Positions 51,580 to 63,990 of a stretch of 64,000 nt of DNA are shown here, piece by piece (positions within the stretch are counted from its first letter, which is position 1; the number at the start of each line of letters is the position of its first letter). The translations under genes were made by a program, and so were the position numbers. Origin of the DNA: Theocolax elegans (lineage: Eukaryota > Arthropoda > Insecta > Hymenoptera > Cerocephalidae); NCBI GenBank assembly GCA_026168455.1, contig CM047430.1, positions 22,896,735 through 22,960,734 on the forward strand. The letters run 5' to 3'. The notes beneath the pieces were generated by a model. The model ran no database searches. It saw nothing but the letters and a program-made list of their open reading frames with translations, and was not told where the DNA came from.

Positions 51580-52490
51580 AATCCACACCTACTCTTCATT
51601 CTTACATTAGGAGACCAGACACCGCCGCGGCACACCGGACACCACCGCCGGACACCGGAGAACGGCTGAATTTTAGTATAATATAGATAGTAATAATTTC
51701 TCGGTCGCTAACGCTCCCTCGGTCGAAATTACGCTAAATATGTACTTAGTTTCCATATTTTTTTTAAATTTATAATTTTACAATTTAATTGAATAAAAAT
51801 ATAAAATATAATATAATGTGTAATTAATTAACCTGTTGCAGTTACAAACAATTTTTTTTAGTCAATAAAATGAAAATAACAGTGTATTATATTTGCAACA
51901 TTGTATATACTTATTTAATCTTAGTCAATGACACTAGCGTTTTTAGATACTGAACGTATTTCTACATAATAATGAAACAATTAAAAAAAAATTAAAAATA
52001 ATCAATAACATGATAAAACTTACACTGGAGTAAGGAATTTTAATGTTTATTTTTAATACGTAGTAACACATATATCATTACTTACAATATTTCCACACTA
52101 TTCCTGTAAGAAGCTACCACAATCTAGTAACAAATGTGTTATTTTTTTACCAGAATAATATTTTCAACAACAAAAATTAGAATATAAAATTATTCTTTGA
52201 CCATTTTACATATATTTCATGCTTGTTCATGATGTTCACGGAAAGGAGATGAAGAATTTAAAATTTCATACAATATTACTAAACTCAGCTAATGCATCCT
52301 ATGTATTCAATTATTCTTTCAAACAAATAATTATACATAATAATTGAATTTATAAATATATTTTTCAGATTAAAATTCTGGCTAAAACATTTATTTTCAC
52401 ATTTTATTAATTTAGTTTTATTTTCAAAAATCTTTTATCAAAAAGAATTTTAGTAGTTGCAACCAAAAAATATAAATGATATTATACAAT
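51580..52490. repeat. Paralogue of 38640-40010
   Basis: Same order as copy 1: CCGGACACCGGAGAACGG, a decayed Helitron-like end near 51684, CTCGGTCGCTAACGCTCCC, TTGTATATACTTATTTAATC, CACTGGAGTAAGGAATTTTA, GAAGCTACC. It lacks the 480-bp palindrome of copy 1. No gene. Confidence 0.8.
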
Positions 52491-52491
52491 T

Positions 52492-53834
52492 GAGGAGCTG
52501 GATGCAAGAACACGCCGAGCGCGGGGAATGGATAGAGGAGGCGGAGAGAAATTAAGAAATTGACGTTACCGTGACCAAATTTTTTAATTTGCCGAATTCA
52601 ATTTAAAAAAATACTGTAGTATGCAGAATTAAAAGACGCAACTTTTTTCTATTTAATGTTTTTCTGCACGATGTGCAGATCAGATGAAAAAAATTAAGAA
52701 CTGGAAATTTAGAAAACGGATTTTTAATCCATTTTTCAAAATTGAATCGCTGTAGCTTTGACAAATCTTAATGAAATTCCCTGATTTTTCGTTCAGATAC
52801 TTAATATAGTCTATCGATAAATATAAACCTGTAAAAAATTCTACTTTAAACAAATTTTATACAACATTTGAACTTAACGTAAATAACAAGCTTTTAATAC
52901 GGTTTCAGTATTCAGTTGTCGAAAGTGTGTTGTAAAGTCTTAGACTTCGCAAACTTTCAGCGAGAGATTTGTTCGTTTATATTTAAAGATAATTTCTTAA
53001 AAATTTCAGCTTATTTGGATAAAAAATGATAAAGCGATTTAAAGAAAACTAACTAAATACTTAACTAAATTACATAAAAATAAAGATATTTTATAGCATC
53101 AAAAATCAGTTATTATTTAAACCATTTTTATGCTGTTGTTTGATACAATATTACAATGCGATTTTCAATAAATAACAAAGACGGCCACTGATTTAAGCCG
53201 CGAAGCAGATGACCATTAAGGCGACGAAGTCGATGTTCATTTGTTTACAATTTCGTTGTTTATATTGATGAGTGTACACAAAATTTATTTCTCTGATTTC
53301 GGCGCTTGCTCTATCTGCGAAATTTTTTATCCAAATAAGCTGAAATTTTTAAGAAATTATCTTCAAATATAAACAAACTCGCTAAAATTTTGCGAAGTCT
53401 AAGACTTTACAACACAGTTTCTGCTACTGAATACTGAAACCGTATTAAAAGCTTGTTATTTACGTGAAGTTCAAATGTTGTATAAAATTTGATTAAAGTA
53501 GAATTTTTACAGGTTTATATTTATCGTTAGACTATATTAAGTATCTGTACGAAAAATTATGCAATTTAATTAAGATTTGTCAAAGTTACAGCGATTCAAT
53601 TTTGAAAAATGGATTAAAAATCCGTTTTCTAAATTTCCAGTTTTTAATTTTTTTCATCTGAAGAAAAACATTGAATAGAAAAAAGTTGCGTCTTTTAATT
53701 CTGCATACGACAGTATTTTTTTAAATAAATTCGGCAAATTAAAAAATTTGGTCACGGTGACGTCAATTTCTTAATTTCTCTCCGCCTCCTCTATCCATTC
53801 GCCGCGCTCGGCGTGTTCTTGCATCCAGCTCCTC
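52492..53834. mobile_element. Giant foldback element with 530-bp TIRs
   Basis: The left arm begins GAGGAGCTGGATGCAAGAAC and the right arm ends in its complement at 53834. Arms run 52492-53030 and 53318-53834 around a 287-bp centre. AATT stands on both sides, and the paralogous site at 39998-40010 shows the sequence without the insert, so a 4-bp target duplication is likely. No transposase is present; the class is not recognised. Confidence 0.85.
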
Positions 53835-54356
53835 AATTTCAATAATAAAAAATTGAATAGTAATTATGAAAGTTATTATAATATTACATTTGGTAATACT
53901 TTAAAAATGAATGAAATATAATATTATAAATTTTTTAACCATCTTCCTCACGCATTTTACATCTTAGAAATAGGAGATGATGAAAAATGTTTGTAAAAAA
54001 AATCTATATAAATGTAATAAAAAAAATAAAACGTATCGTCAAATAAAATATGTATTACATTAAATTATATATATTATATTATATATGTTATCAAAATTTA
54101 TTAGAATAATAGTACTGTTTTTATCAATGTTCGTATTACTGTGACCACTTTTTTTTACCAAAAACCCATATAAAATATTTTTGGAATTTTTCTAATTTTA
54201 TTTCCCCCCCCCCTCCCCCTCTTGCCCCTCCTCCATCTAGCAATAGATGGAGGATAAATGAAGAGTGATTATCATATCGCTATTCACCGTAACCAAAAAC
54301 CTCATCTTAGTTTTTTTAGAATAAAAAAGAATGGTCGTCATATTCTAATTCATATA
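53835..54356. repeat. Duplicated block with minisatellite, copy 3
   Basis: Matches 48608-49290 with two or three minisatellite monomers and a C-run near 54205. No gene. Confidence 0.65.
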
Positions 54357-54950
54357 TCGTCGGCTGAGTGGAAGAACAGTCTATCCGTTTGGAAAACGCC
54401 CCATCTCGCGCCTCGGTTGAAGAACGCTCTATCTCAAATGAAATTTTCACTTTCAAATTTTGTAGTGGCACCACTGCGCAACTTAAAAATTCTAAGCTTA
54501 AAAATCTCATCCGTTCTCTCAACTTTTTTTATAACCTTTATTAATTTAAAACATTTTTTAAATTGCACACAGGTCGGCTGATATAATAAGTACTCGATAA
54601 ATCGCCGCTGATAGACAGATAAAGTCAAAGAAGTCTCTCTTTCTCTGAGGAGTCCCGATGCCGCCAAAACAATTTTTTTCCGAATTTTAAACACTTTACT
54701 AATTAATTTATTTTAATTAGAAAGACCGTATTCTTAAGTTGCGCAGTGGTGCCACTACAAATTTGAAAACGAAAAATTTCATTTGAAATAGGGCCTTCTT
54801 CAACCTAGGCGCGAGATAGGGCGTTTTCCAAGCGGATCGGGAGATAGAGCATTTTCCAAGCACGTTCCGAGATATGGCGTTTTTCAAGCGGATCTCGAGA
54901 TAGGGCGTTTTCCAAGCTTGCTCCGAGATAGACTTCCACTTAGCCGACGA
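54357..54950. mobile_element. 594-bp MITE with TA duplication
   Basis: Ends TCGTCGGCTGAGTGGAAG and its near-complement at 54950, flanked by TA. The empty site is preserved at about 49290 (CATATATACCG), which fixes the boundaries. Inner inverted pair GTAGTGGCACCACTGCGCAA (near 54463) and its complement (near 54738). The right side has four or five tandem copies of a GAGATAGGGCGTTTTCCAAG unit. No coding. Confidence 0.88.
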
Positions 54951-55240
54951 TATACCGATAACCCCCATAAACTATTTAAAAAATTTTCTAATTTTACCTC
55001 CCCCCCCTCATGACTCCTCCAGCACCTATCATTACATGTGAGATAAATGACGAGTGGTTGTCGTATTCAGCGTGAACTCTTCCACTCCACACATACGTTT
55101 AATTCTTATAACTTTTGGGATACCGGACACCGGAGAACGGATGAATTTTGATATATATATATATATATATAGATAATAAATCAAAAATAAAATTTTAATT
55201 TTTTTATCCACCTTTCTCACTCATTTTACACCATTGTAAT
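54951..55240. repeat. Tail of duplicated block, copy 3
   Basis: Last minisatellite monomer, then ACACCGGAGAACGGATGAAT (55125) and an AT microsatellite (55150-55171). The gypsy element inserts at its right edge. Confidence 0.6.
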
Positions 55241-55244
55241 AGAG

Positions 55245-55862
55245 TGTAACGGATTAATTCGGGTGTTTATATGACCCGCTTGAAAATCAAGCGGCGCGAG
55301 ATTCGACATATAAGTAGGACAACCGCGCAACACGACTAACGTATTGCGACGAGCAAATAAATAATCGCGAGCGTCGATCCGGGATTTAGAACGAGCGCGT
55401 CGGCCGGACGGGCACGCGGCTCTGTGTTTTTGTGGCAGCGATTTCGAGCGTACGAATAAAGCCCTATTGGGGTAAGTTTCCTCCTTAAGAATATAATTGT
55501 AATTTCATAAAAATATAATTGTAAATAATAGATTTTTGATTTTTAATACGTAGAATTATAATAAAAAGCGAAAATTGTCAACCCAGTGTACAAAAGCTGT
55601 CTGAGGACGCACCACATCACGACGCCACATCGAACTCCAGCAACTAGCAGACGCTACACGAGCAAACGAGGTGATACCTGCGTTATAATATTCGCGAGTT
55701 CCGGTAATTTTGTTTATTTCCGCGCTCGAAGCGTGGGCGTGCCGACAACCGTGCGAATCGTTTTCTTCTTCTGGTTTGTACTCAAAGGGGCAACCCAAAT
55801 GATTAATAAAGAATCACCATCACGACTCTAAATTCACCCGTTTTACATAATTATTTTATACA
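55245..55862 (+). repeat. Left LTR
   Basis: 618 bp, starts TG and ends CA. AATAAAG occurs twice in the LTR pair sequence (near 55459 and 55804) as candidate poly(A) signals. Confidence 0.95.
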
Positions 55863-55906
55863 ATTGACGCTCAACTAAAGGGCAAGAGTCGTGTAGTGAT
55901 TTTTAA

Positions 55907-57937
55907 TTGTTGATTGCGCGGTGTTATCGTGAAGCGGAAAGCGTATCGCGTATGGTAATTACTCGTACCGGAAAGGGAGTACGCATAGACAAAATGGAAG
56001 AGCCAACGATAGATGACTTAAAAGATCAAATTAAACGGCTGTCCACCGAGGCCGGCGCGTCGGCTAAAGAAAACGACATGCTTCGAAAGCAATTAAAAAC
56101 CATAACGGAAAAAAATAAAGAATTATTAGCTAAAATTGACGAGGTTCTCAAGAATAGAGTACCGACAACAGGTCGTGAAACAACAAGTAGTGGGCGCAAT
56201 GGCGTAGACAATGCTAGTGACGGTACGCGGAGCGTAAGCGAAGGGCGTGACGAGCCGGACACGGCTTTAAGTGAACGTTCGAATTTAAACGTCGATTTAG
56301 TCAACGGAGTCCTTAATCATTTCGAAAGTCTTCAAACAAACGTAACATTACCTACGTACGACGGTGACAAAAGCAATCCAGCAGAATTTTTAGAAAAAAT
56401 CAAAAAATATTTTTTGCGAAAAAAAATACGAGACGACCAAAAAATGCTTATAATAGAAGACGCGCTTAAAGGGCGAGCACGAGTATGGTGTGAGGCGCGC
56501 TTTTCACCTTTTATAGATTATTCACACTTTAAAACTGTATTCTTAAGTGAGTTTTATTCTTTAGAAGCCCGCATGAAATTGAAATCCGAATGGACGGTAT
56601 AGAAATTCCGCGCACAAGATCGCTCGATGCTGGAATATTTTAACGAGCAAGTGCGAATCGCGAAGTATATCACTCCGCGCATGGATGATTATGAGGTAAA
56701 TTTTGTAATAATTAAACAGCTACCTCAGCGCGCGCGGGATGTATTGGCAACTATAGACTACATGGATACAGATCGGATTACGAAGGCTTTAGCCAGGTTA
56801 GACGCGTCGCATAAAGAAACTAGTGGCCAAGTACATGCGCCGGGGCAACAAAGTCAAGCACCAGTAGTGCGTCAAATGAACCGCGAGCAGCCGCGAAATC
56901 GTTCTTTTCATATGCAGCGTAATTCGGAATCGTACTATAATGAAGGAAGGACGCAAAATTGGAGATCGTCGAATAATAATTATAATGACCAGCATGGTAG
57001 ACCGACGTCTACTCGTGAGCCGATGTTTACACGGACCAATACATCGAGACCAGGGCCTGAGACGAGCGACGCACCTCCTTCTTGCGAAAATGTAAACAAT
57101 GCCGATCGAGCTTCGCGAAACAATTGCGAGGCGCGAAGTAGCTATAATATAAATGCTACTAAGTCATCGGATTTTATTCAGGATTTGTGTTGGGACGTAG
57201 AGAGTTTTGACGGCGATAACGATTTGCCAAGCGAGGAACGCGCGATAAGCCCGCGTATGCGTGTATCGTATTTAAACGAAAATATTTCGATTTTAATTGA
57301 TTCCGGAAGTGACGTTACATGTATTTCTCAATCGTTTTATGAATCGATTAAGTCGAAGGAACAAATTCCAGAATTACCCGTAGCAAATTTTAGCATATTA
57401 GTTGCAGCAGGGAAAAAGAGCGTAGGCATTCATAAGAAAGTCTCTTTACGAATTAACTTTTGGAAGTTTGAAATTACCCATGCTTACTTAGTAGTTCCGG
57501 GCTTATCAACCGAAATTATTAATGGTGTGGATTTTCTACGAAAATACGGCGGCATAATAGATTTTAAAAACGAAGCATTAGAGTTGTGCGGAGAAAAAAT
57601 TCCAAAGACTCTAGTCTTTTTTAAATTAAACTCGGAGAGAGAAGACGAAAAGGCATGTTATAGTATGCAGTTATCGTTAATTCAGGAGAGAATAGACGCC
57701 GATATGGAGTCTACGATTTTGATGTTGAAAATGCGAGGGCTGGGGAGTGTAGCGGGCGAAACGAGTGGCAAATTAAGGTTAAGCGAAAATACGAATAATT
57801 GTAATGATAGTTTAAAGGACAGCTACGATAAATGTAATTTGATTAATGATAGCGTTGATAAAATTCCAAAGCTAGACGAAAAACAGAAGAAAATAGTTCG
57901 CGATTTATTTATTAAATACGAAATGGTTTTTTTCTAA
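55907..57937 (+). pseudogene. gag-pr: Gag and protease, interrupted by one stop
   Basis: The N-terminal region has a coiled coil (DDLKDQIKRLSTEAGASAKE to KIDEVLKN). The capsid part includes LPTYDGDKSNPAEFLEKIKK and VWCEARFSPF. A TAG at 56600-56602 interrupts in frame; the frame resumes at once with KFRAQDRSMLEYF. No CCHC zinc knuckle is seen. The retropepsin is near 57270-57560: ILIDSGSDVTCIS (catalytic DSG) and IINGVDFLRKYGGI. Near 57928-57937 a T-run indel shifts the frame before RT. Gag would form the particle and the protease would process it; this copy cannot make the full polyprotein without recoding. Confidence 0.9.
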
Positions 57938-57939
57938 TG

Positions 57940-60593
57940 AACCGGACCGTTTAAAAAATTACGCGCATACTATACGCATTAGTTCGGATAAACCGTTCAT
58001 ACGGAGACCGTACCCCGTGCCGCTTCACTTAAAGCAGAAAGCGGACATGGAAATTAAAAAAATGTTGGATATGGGAATAATTGAACGGTCCAAAAGTAAT
58101 TATTGTAGCCCTTTGCGCATCGTTTCAAAGAAGAATGGAGATATAAGAGTGTGCTTAGATGCTCGCCAGTTAAATAAAATCGTCATAGCAAATAATGAAT
58201 CACCGCAGCAGCTCGAACAACTGATGGCAAAAGCCCACGATACGTTTTTCTTTAGCTGTACGGATCTCGTGAAGGGGTACTGGCAGGTAACCCTCGCGGA
58301 AAAATCTCGAAAACTAACCGCGTTTCTCTACGACGGCCGGTTATATCGATATAAAACTCTAATGTTCGGTGTAAAAGATTCGGGGCCGGCATTTATCCAA
58401 GCTCTTGATTTAGCGCTTGGCGCCGAGATTTTGGAATTTGTCAAAACTTATGTCGATGACTTGCTTATAATGTCCAAATCGTTCGAACAACACGTAGCGC
58501 ATTTAGAGCGGCTGTTCGCGAAGTTAATCGAAAACGGTTTAACGCTTAGTCTCGAAAAGTCTAATTTTTTCTGCGAGCGCGTACCCTTTTTAGGATTTAT
58601 TCTGACACGGGAAGGTATTATCCCAGACCCGGAACGATTAAAAGTCATCGATGACTTCGAGATACCACGAAATAAACAACAACTGCAGTCTTTTCTTGGC
58701 ACTTGCGGTTATTATAGGCGATTCAGTCTCAAACACGCTAATATTGTAGATCCGTTCCGTAACCTTTTAAAAAGTAACGTACATTGGAATTGGACGGCCG
58801 AGCATACATCGACTTTCGATAAGTTGAGACAGAATTTTTTAAACTGCGTCGCGCTTAGTCATTATATACCGGGAGTTAAGTTCAGATTGCAGACAGATGC
58901 AAGCGACGTCGGTATTAGTGGGATCTTGTACCAGGAGGATAGTGAGGGTCATCCGCGAATAGTGTCTTTGGTATCACGCGTGTTAACGAAGTACGAGAGT
59001 CACTATACGGTGACGGAAAAGGAATTACTCGCCGTAATTTACTAAGTATTAAAATTCCGCTATTATCTGATCGGTTCGACTTTCGATATTATCACGGACC
59101 ACAAAAGCTTGACTTTTTTATTAACCTCGTCGTTTCACAGTTCACGTCTTATGCGTTGGATTTTATGTCTACAGGAGTATTCGTTCGAGGTGCGTCACTG
59201 CAAGGGTTCAGATAATGTAGTGGCAGATTTCTTTAGTCGCAACTTTCCTAAGGAACAGATAGAAAATGCTCCCGGTTATTTAATATGGCGTTGCGTTAAA
59301 CAAATACCTAAAGAAAAAGAGATGAATCAAGAGACCGCGACTATTAACATGATAGCGATGCTTAGCGCGAGACCGGAATTCATACGTGAGTTAAAAGATG
59401 TACGGGAAAAACAACAAACAGATCAAGCTCTAATTAAATTAAAAGCAAAATCGGGCGCTTTAATCTTTACAGAAGAAAATGGAATTTGTTATGCGAAATC
59501 TCGCGAAGGAAGACCGTGGAAATTGGTATTACCGGTTTCTCTATCATCAATCGCCCTACGTAGTACGCATGAACAATTGGGTCACGCCGGCTCTTATAAA
59601 TTATTTAAACATTTAGATCGATATTTTTATTGGCGCGGAATGCGACGCGACATGAAGAAATTTACTAAGAGTTGCGATTTATGTCAACGCGTAAAGTTCC
59701 TTAATTATAAAATGGAGGGAAGCTATCAATTTTTGAAAGCTACTAAGCCTAATGAACTTGTTACGGTTGATTTTTTCGGTCCCCTTCCTCGATCGATCGG
59801 AGGAGTCCAGTACTTGTTTGTTTTACAAGACGCTTTTTCAAAATTGGTGACGATCTATCCCATTAAGAAAGCGACTACGCGGACTTGTTTGACGAAGTTA
59901 ATATCGCATTATTTCGAAAAAGTCGGTAAACCTAGTAGGATTTTATCGGACCACGGGACCCAATTTGCTTCTGCCAAGTGGAAAACGCGTCTAGAAAGTA
60001 TGGGTATTACGGTTTTATATTCGTCTATAAGGCACCCCCAATCGAACCCGGTAGAAAGAACCATGAGAGAAATAGGGCGCATTTTTCGCACTTATTGTTC
60101 CGAGCGACATGCGGCATGGGCGAAGCATGTGCGTTTTGTACAGGACTGCTTGAATCTCACGACACACCATAGTATTGGTTTCGTGCCCCACCACTTACAT
60201 TATCACGAAATGCCGAGAGATAAAATCTTGGATTTGTTCCCTAAGTTGAGGGAGGCCTTCATTTCGCGTGAGGTCCAATTGCGACGCGCTAACGAAAATC
60301 TAGAGAAGGCCTTTGAGCAGCGCTGTAAATCGCAAAAAAAGGCGTCTGGAGTGACGCTTGTGGCAGGCGACCTTGTCCTTTTGCGGGTCCCTCATTTATC
60401 GGATGCGGCGCAACAACAAATAGGTAAATTTTTTTATGTATATGAAGGTCCATACCAAATATTACGGGGTGTAGGAGCGAACGCCTTTTGTTTAGGATAT
60501 ATCGATAATGACGAAAGGGAAAAAGGTGTATATAATCGGTTTAATTTAAGAAAATATTATGTTGCGGCGTTTGCGGCCAATAGTCTATTGTAG
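57940..60593 (+). pseudogene. pol: Reverse transcriptase, RNase H and integrase, one stop
   Basis: The RT begins before 58017, where HLKQKADMEIKKML is followed by CSPLRIVSKKNGDIRVCLDA, TDLVKGYWQV, the YVDDLL catalytic box (about 58450) and FLGFILTREGI. RNase H has LQTDASDVGISGIL and a TEKELLAV motif, then TAA at 59043-59045, after which the frame resumes (FRYYLIGS, DHKSLTFLL). The integrase has an H2C2 finger (HEQLGHAG...CDLCQRVK), core D in VTVDFFGPLP, D in ILSDHGTQF and E in NPVERTMREI. The order RT-RH-INT is Ty3/gypsy. Only a single nonsense codon lies within this part. Confidence 0.93.
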
Positions 60594-60841
60594 TTGCGAG
60601 CGGTTTGCGTTTTGTATTTTATTATTTATTGTAAATATAACGATTGTGATATATGACGAATATGTAAACATGAATAATTGAACTTGAATAAACCGGAATA
60701 TCGTGGTAACGTGCGTCAGCTGCCTCGCTTTTTCTAGTTGATGTAGGTACAGGCGACTCAGGTTTACTTCTCTAATTTAACGTAACAAATATAATTTTTC
60801 TTTATCGATGTCCATCAGTCCAGACATCGAGGGGGGTGAAT

Positions 60842-61459
60842 TGTAACGGATCAATTCGGGTGTTTATATGACCCGCTTGAAAATCAAGCGGCGCGAGATT
60901 CGACATATAAGTAAGACAACCGCGCAACACGACTAACGTATTGCGACGAGCAAATAAATAGACGCGAGCGTCTATCCGGGATTTAGAACGAGCGCGGCGG
61001 CCGGACGGGCACGCGGCTCTGTGTTTTTGTGGCAGCGATTTCGAGCGTACGAATAAAGCCCTATTGGGGTAAGTTTCGTCCTTAAGAATATAATTGTAAT
61101 TTCATAAAAATATAATTGTAAATAATAGATTTTTTATTTTTAATACGTAGAATTATAATAAAAAGCGAAAATTATCAACCCAGTGTACTAAAGATGTCTG
61201 AGGACGCACCGCATCACGACGCTACATCGAACTCCAGCAACTAGCAGACGCTACACGAGCAAACGAGATGATACCTGCGTTATAATATTCGCGAGTTCCG
61301 GTAATTTTGTTTATTTCCGCGCCCGAAGCGTGGGCGTGCCGACAATCGTGCGAATCGTTTTCTTCTTCTGGTTTGTACTCAAAGGGGCAACCCAAATGAT
61401 TAATAAAGAATCACCGTCACGACACTAAATTCACCCGTTTTACATAATTATTTTATACA
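60842..61459 (+). repeat. Right LTR
   Basis: 618 bp, about 97% identical to the left LTR by eye. Followed by the AGAG duplication. Confidence 0.95.
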
Positions 61460-61463
61460 AGAG

Positions 61464-61789
61464 TATAATGAAAAATGTATAAAAAGGTATATTTAAATGT
61501 GATAAAAAAACAGAACGAATAATCAAATAAAATATGTATTACAATAAAATATATTATTTAAGTTATTAAAAATTATTAGACTGACAGTACTGTATCAGTC
61601 TACGTTAGTATTACTGTGACCACTTAATTTTAACATTATTGATGTATGTAGTAACTATTAATTATTATTAATTACTTATAATATGACTTATAGGTATGTT
61701 CCTAATATAATAATTTAATTTGGTACAAAAACATACAAAAATTGGAGTACCGACAAATGTGCTAATACACATTTGTAATATTTTATCCC
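61464..61789. repeat. Leader of satellite array 3
   Basis: Matches 49350-49610 (GATAAAAAAACAGAACGAAT, GACTGACAGTACTG, TATAGGTATGTTC). Arrays 2 and 3 therefore share a left flank and belong to a larger repeated unit. Confidence 0.8.
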
Positions 61790-63430
61790 GTAGCTAGTTG
61801 GGTTATCTCGTAATACCTCAGCAATTACCGAATATTCAGGTAAATCCCGTAATTAGTGGAGTTGTCCCGAAATACCTCACAAATTCCAATAATGTCTAGT
61901 AAATCCTGTAATTAGTGGAGTTATCCCGAAATAACTCACAAATTCCCGAAATATCCAGGAAATCCGATAGTTAGTAAAGTATCCCGGCATAACTCAGAAA
62001 TTCCCGATATATCGAGAAAATCCCGTAATTAGTGAAGTTATCCCGAAATAACTCTGAAACTCTCGAAGTATCCAATAAATCCCAAAATTAGTGAGGTTAA
62101 CCCGGCATACCTCAGAAATTATCGAAATATTTAGAAAATGCCGAAATCAGTGGAGTTATCCTGGAATACTTCAAAAATTCCCGAAATATTCAGGAAATCC
62201 GATAATTAGTAAAGTATCCCGAAATAACTCACAAATTCTCGAAATATCCAGAAAATACCAAAAGTAGTGAAGTTATCCCGGCATACCTCAGAAATTCCCG
62301 AAATATCGAGGAAAACCCGTAATTAGCGAAGTTATCCCAAAATATCCAGGAAATCCCAAAATTAGTGAAAAATCCCGGCATACCTCAAAAATGACCGAAA
62401 CATTAAGAAAATCTCGAAATTGGTGTAGTTATCCCGGAATACATAAAAAATTCCCGAAATATCCAGGTAATCCCGTGATTAGTAAAGTTATCCCAGAATA
62501 CCTCAAAAATTCCCGAAATATCCAAGTAATGCCAAAATTAGTGTAGTTATCCCGGCATACCACACAAATTCCCGAAATATCCAGGAAATCCCATAATTAG
62601 TGAAGTATCCCGGCATATCTCAGAAATTCCCGATATATTGAGGAAATCCCGTAATTAGTGAAGTTATCCCGAAACAACTCTACAACTCTCGAAGTATCCA
62701 AGAAATCCCAAAATTAGTGCAGTTATCCCGGCACACCTCACAAATTCCCGAAATATCCAGTAACTCCTGTAATTAGTGGAGTTATCCCGAAATAACTCAC
62801 AAATTCCCGAAATATCCAAGAAATCCCATAATTAGTGAAGAATCCCGGCATACCTCAAAAATGACCGAAAGATTAAGAAAATCTCGAAATTGGTGGAGTT
62901 ATCCCGGAATACATAAAACATTCCGGAAATATCCAGGTAATCCCGTGTTTAGTAAAGTTATTCCGAAATAACTCAGAAATTCCCGAAGTATTCACTAAAT
63001 CCCAAAATTAGTAAATTTATCCCGGCATACCTCAGAAATTATCGAAATATTTATCAAATCCCGAAATAAGTGGAGCTATCCCAGAATACCTCAAAAATTC
63101 CCAAAATATCCAAGAAATCCCAAAATTAGTGCAGTTATCCCGGCATACCTCACAAATTCCCGAAATATCCAGGAAATCCCAAAATTAGTGAAGTTATCCC
63201 GGCATACCTAAAAATTACTCAAATATTAAAAAATCTCGAAATTGGTGAAGTTATCCCAGAATACATCAAAAATTCCCGAAACACCACAGAAAATCCCGAA
63301 ATACCATAGAAAATCTTGTAACAACCAGAAAATCCCGAAATTAGTGAATTTATCCCGAAATACCACAGAAAATCCCGAAACATCCAGGAAATCCTGAAAT
63401 TGGTGGAGTTATCCCGGAATACGTCTGACT
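61790..63430. repeat. 59-bp satellite, array 3
   Basis: About 28 units of the same family as arrays 1 and 2, alternating GGCATACCTCAGAAATT and GAAATAACTCACAAATT variants. The last units (63260-63420) are of the ACCACAGAAAAT type seen in the middle of array 2. Confidence 0.92.
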
Positions 63431-63633
63431 GATGCGGATATCGGAATACGGAATACTTCTGACGGAATACGGATGACTGATTTCGCGATTTTACACACTA
63501 AAAATAGGGCCTAAAGTATCCCTTTAACAACCGAGATTCAACAAACAACAAATACTCATTATCTTATCTGCACCCTAGATTTAGCGTAATGGTGCGTGCG
63601 TGCTTGCGCGTATGCGTGTGCGTGTGCGTGTGC

Positions 63634-63665
<32 letters not shown>

Positions 63666-63888
63666 TGGTGAGTGTATAATATTTATCTCCAAAAAAAGAT
63701 TCTGCAATTTAAATTACTGAAATCAAAATAGCAACGGCAAGTATTTTATAGATATCAACAGAAACTTTTTATTTATGTGTTAGAGTTTCAGTTTCTGTAA
63801 TTTTATTATTCATTATTAAATATTTCAGGTTGAATTTGTGCCTCTAGACAGTGCAGTTTTTAATAATAAAAAATAAAATTTATATTTT
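63431..63888. other. Spacer with microsatellites
   Basis: Short GGAATACGGA-type remnants, then GTGCGT and (TA)n microsatellites (about 63591-63665). AT-rich, no gene. Confidence 0.5.
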
Positions 63889-63990
63889 ATAGATGGTCCT
63901 GGTGGTAGTGGAAAAAGTTATTTATTAAATATTAAATTTTATAAATATTATTATAAAATTTGTGTAATGACACAAAATACCAGGGTTAGC
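63889..63990 (+). pseudogene. Helitron helicase Walker A fragment at window edge
   Basis: DGPGGSGKSYLLNI is the Helitron helicase P-loop, preceded by TTTTATAG and followed within 15 codons by scrambled sequence. A second Helitron copy, separate from 42196-45262 and on the other strand. It may continue outside the window. Confidence 0.6.

Larger units (their letters stand above)
55245..61459 (+). mobile_element. Ty3/gypsy LTR retrotransposon, 6215 bp
   Basis: Two LTRs of exactly 618 bp (TGTAACGG...TTTTATACA), an AGAG 4-bp target duplication (55241-55244 and 61460-61463), a G-rich polypurine tract (GAGGGGGG, about 60829) before the right LTR, and gag-protease-RT-RNase H-integrase in that order. 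By eye the LTRs differ at about 18 positions (about 3%), so insertion is fairly recent. I see no envelope frame. At least three lesions break the polyprotein. No clear tRNA-type TGG primer-binding site follows the left LTR. Confidence 0.95.

Noticed and set aside
54258..54968. Several 60-107-codon frames
   Set aside because: They lie inside the 594-bp MITE and its tandem subterminal repeats.
26520..63430. Regularly spaced repeats resembling a CRISPR array
   Set aside because: There are no constant repeats with variable spacers; the whole 59-bp unit repeats, no cas genes are present and the DNA is eukaryotic.
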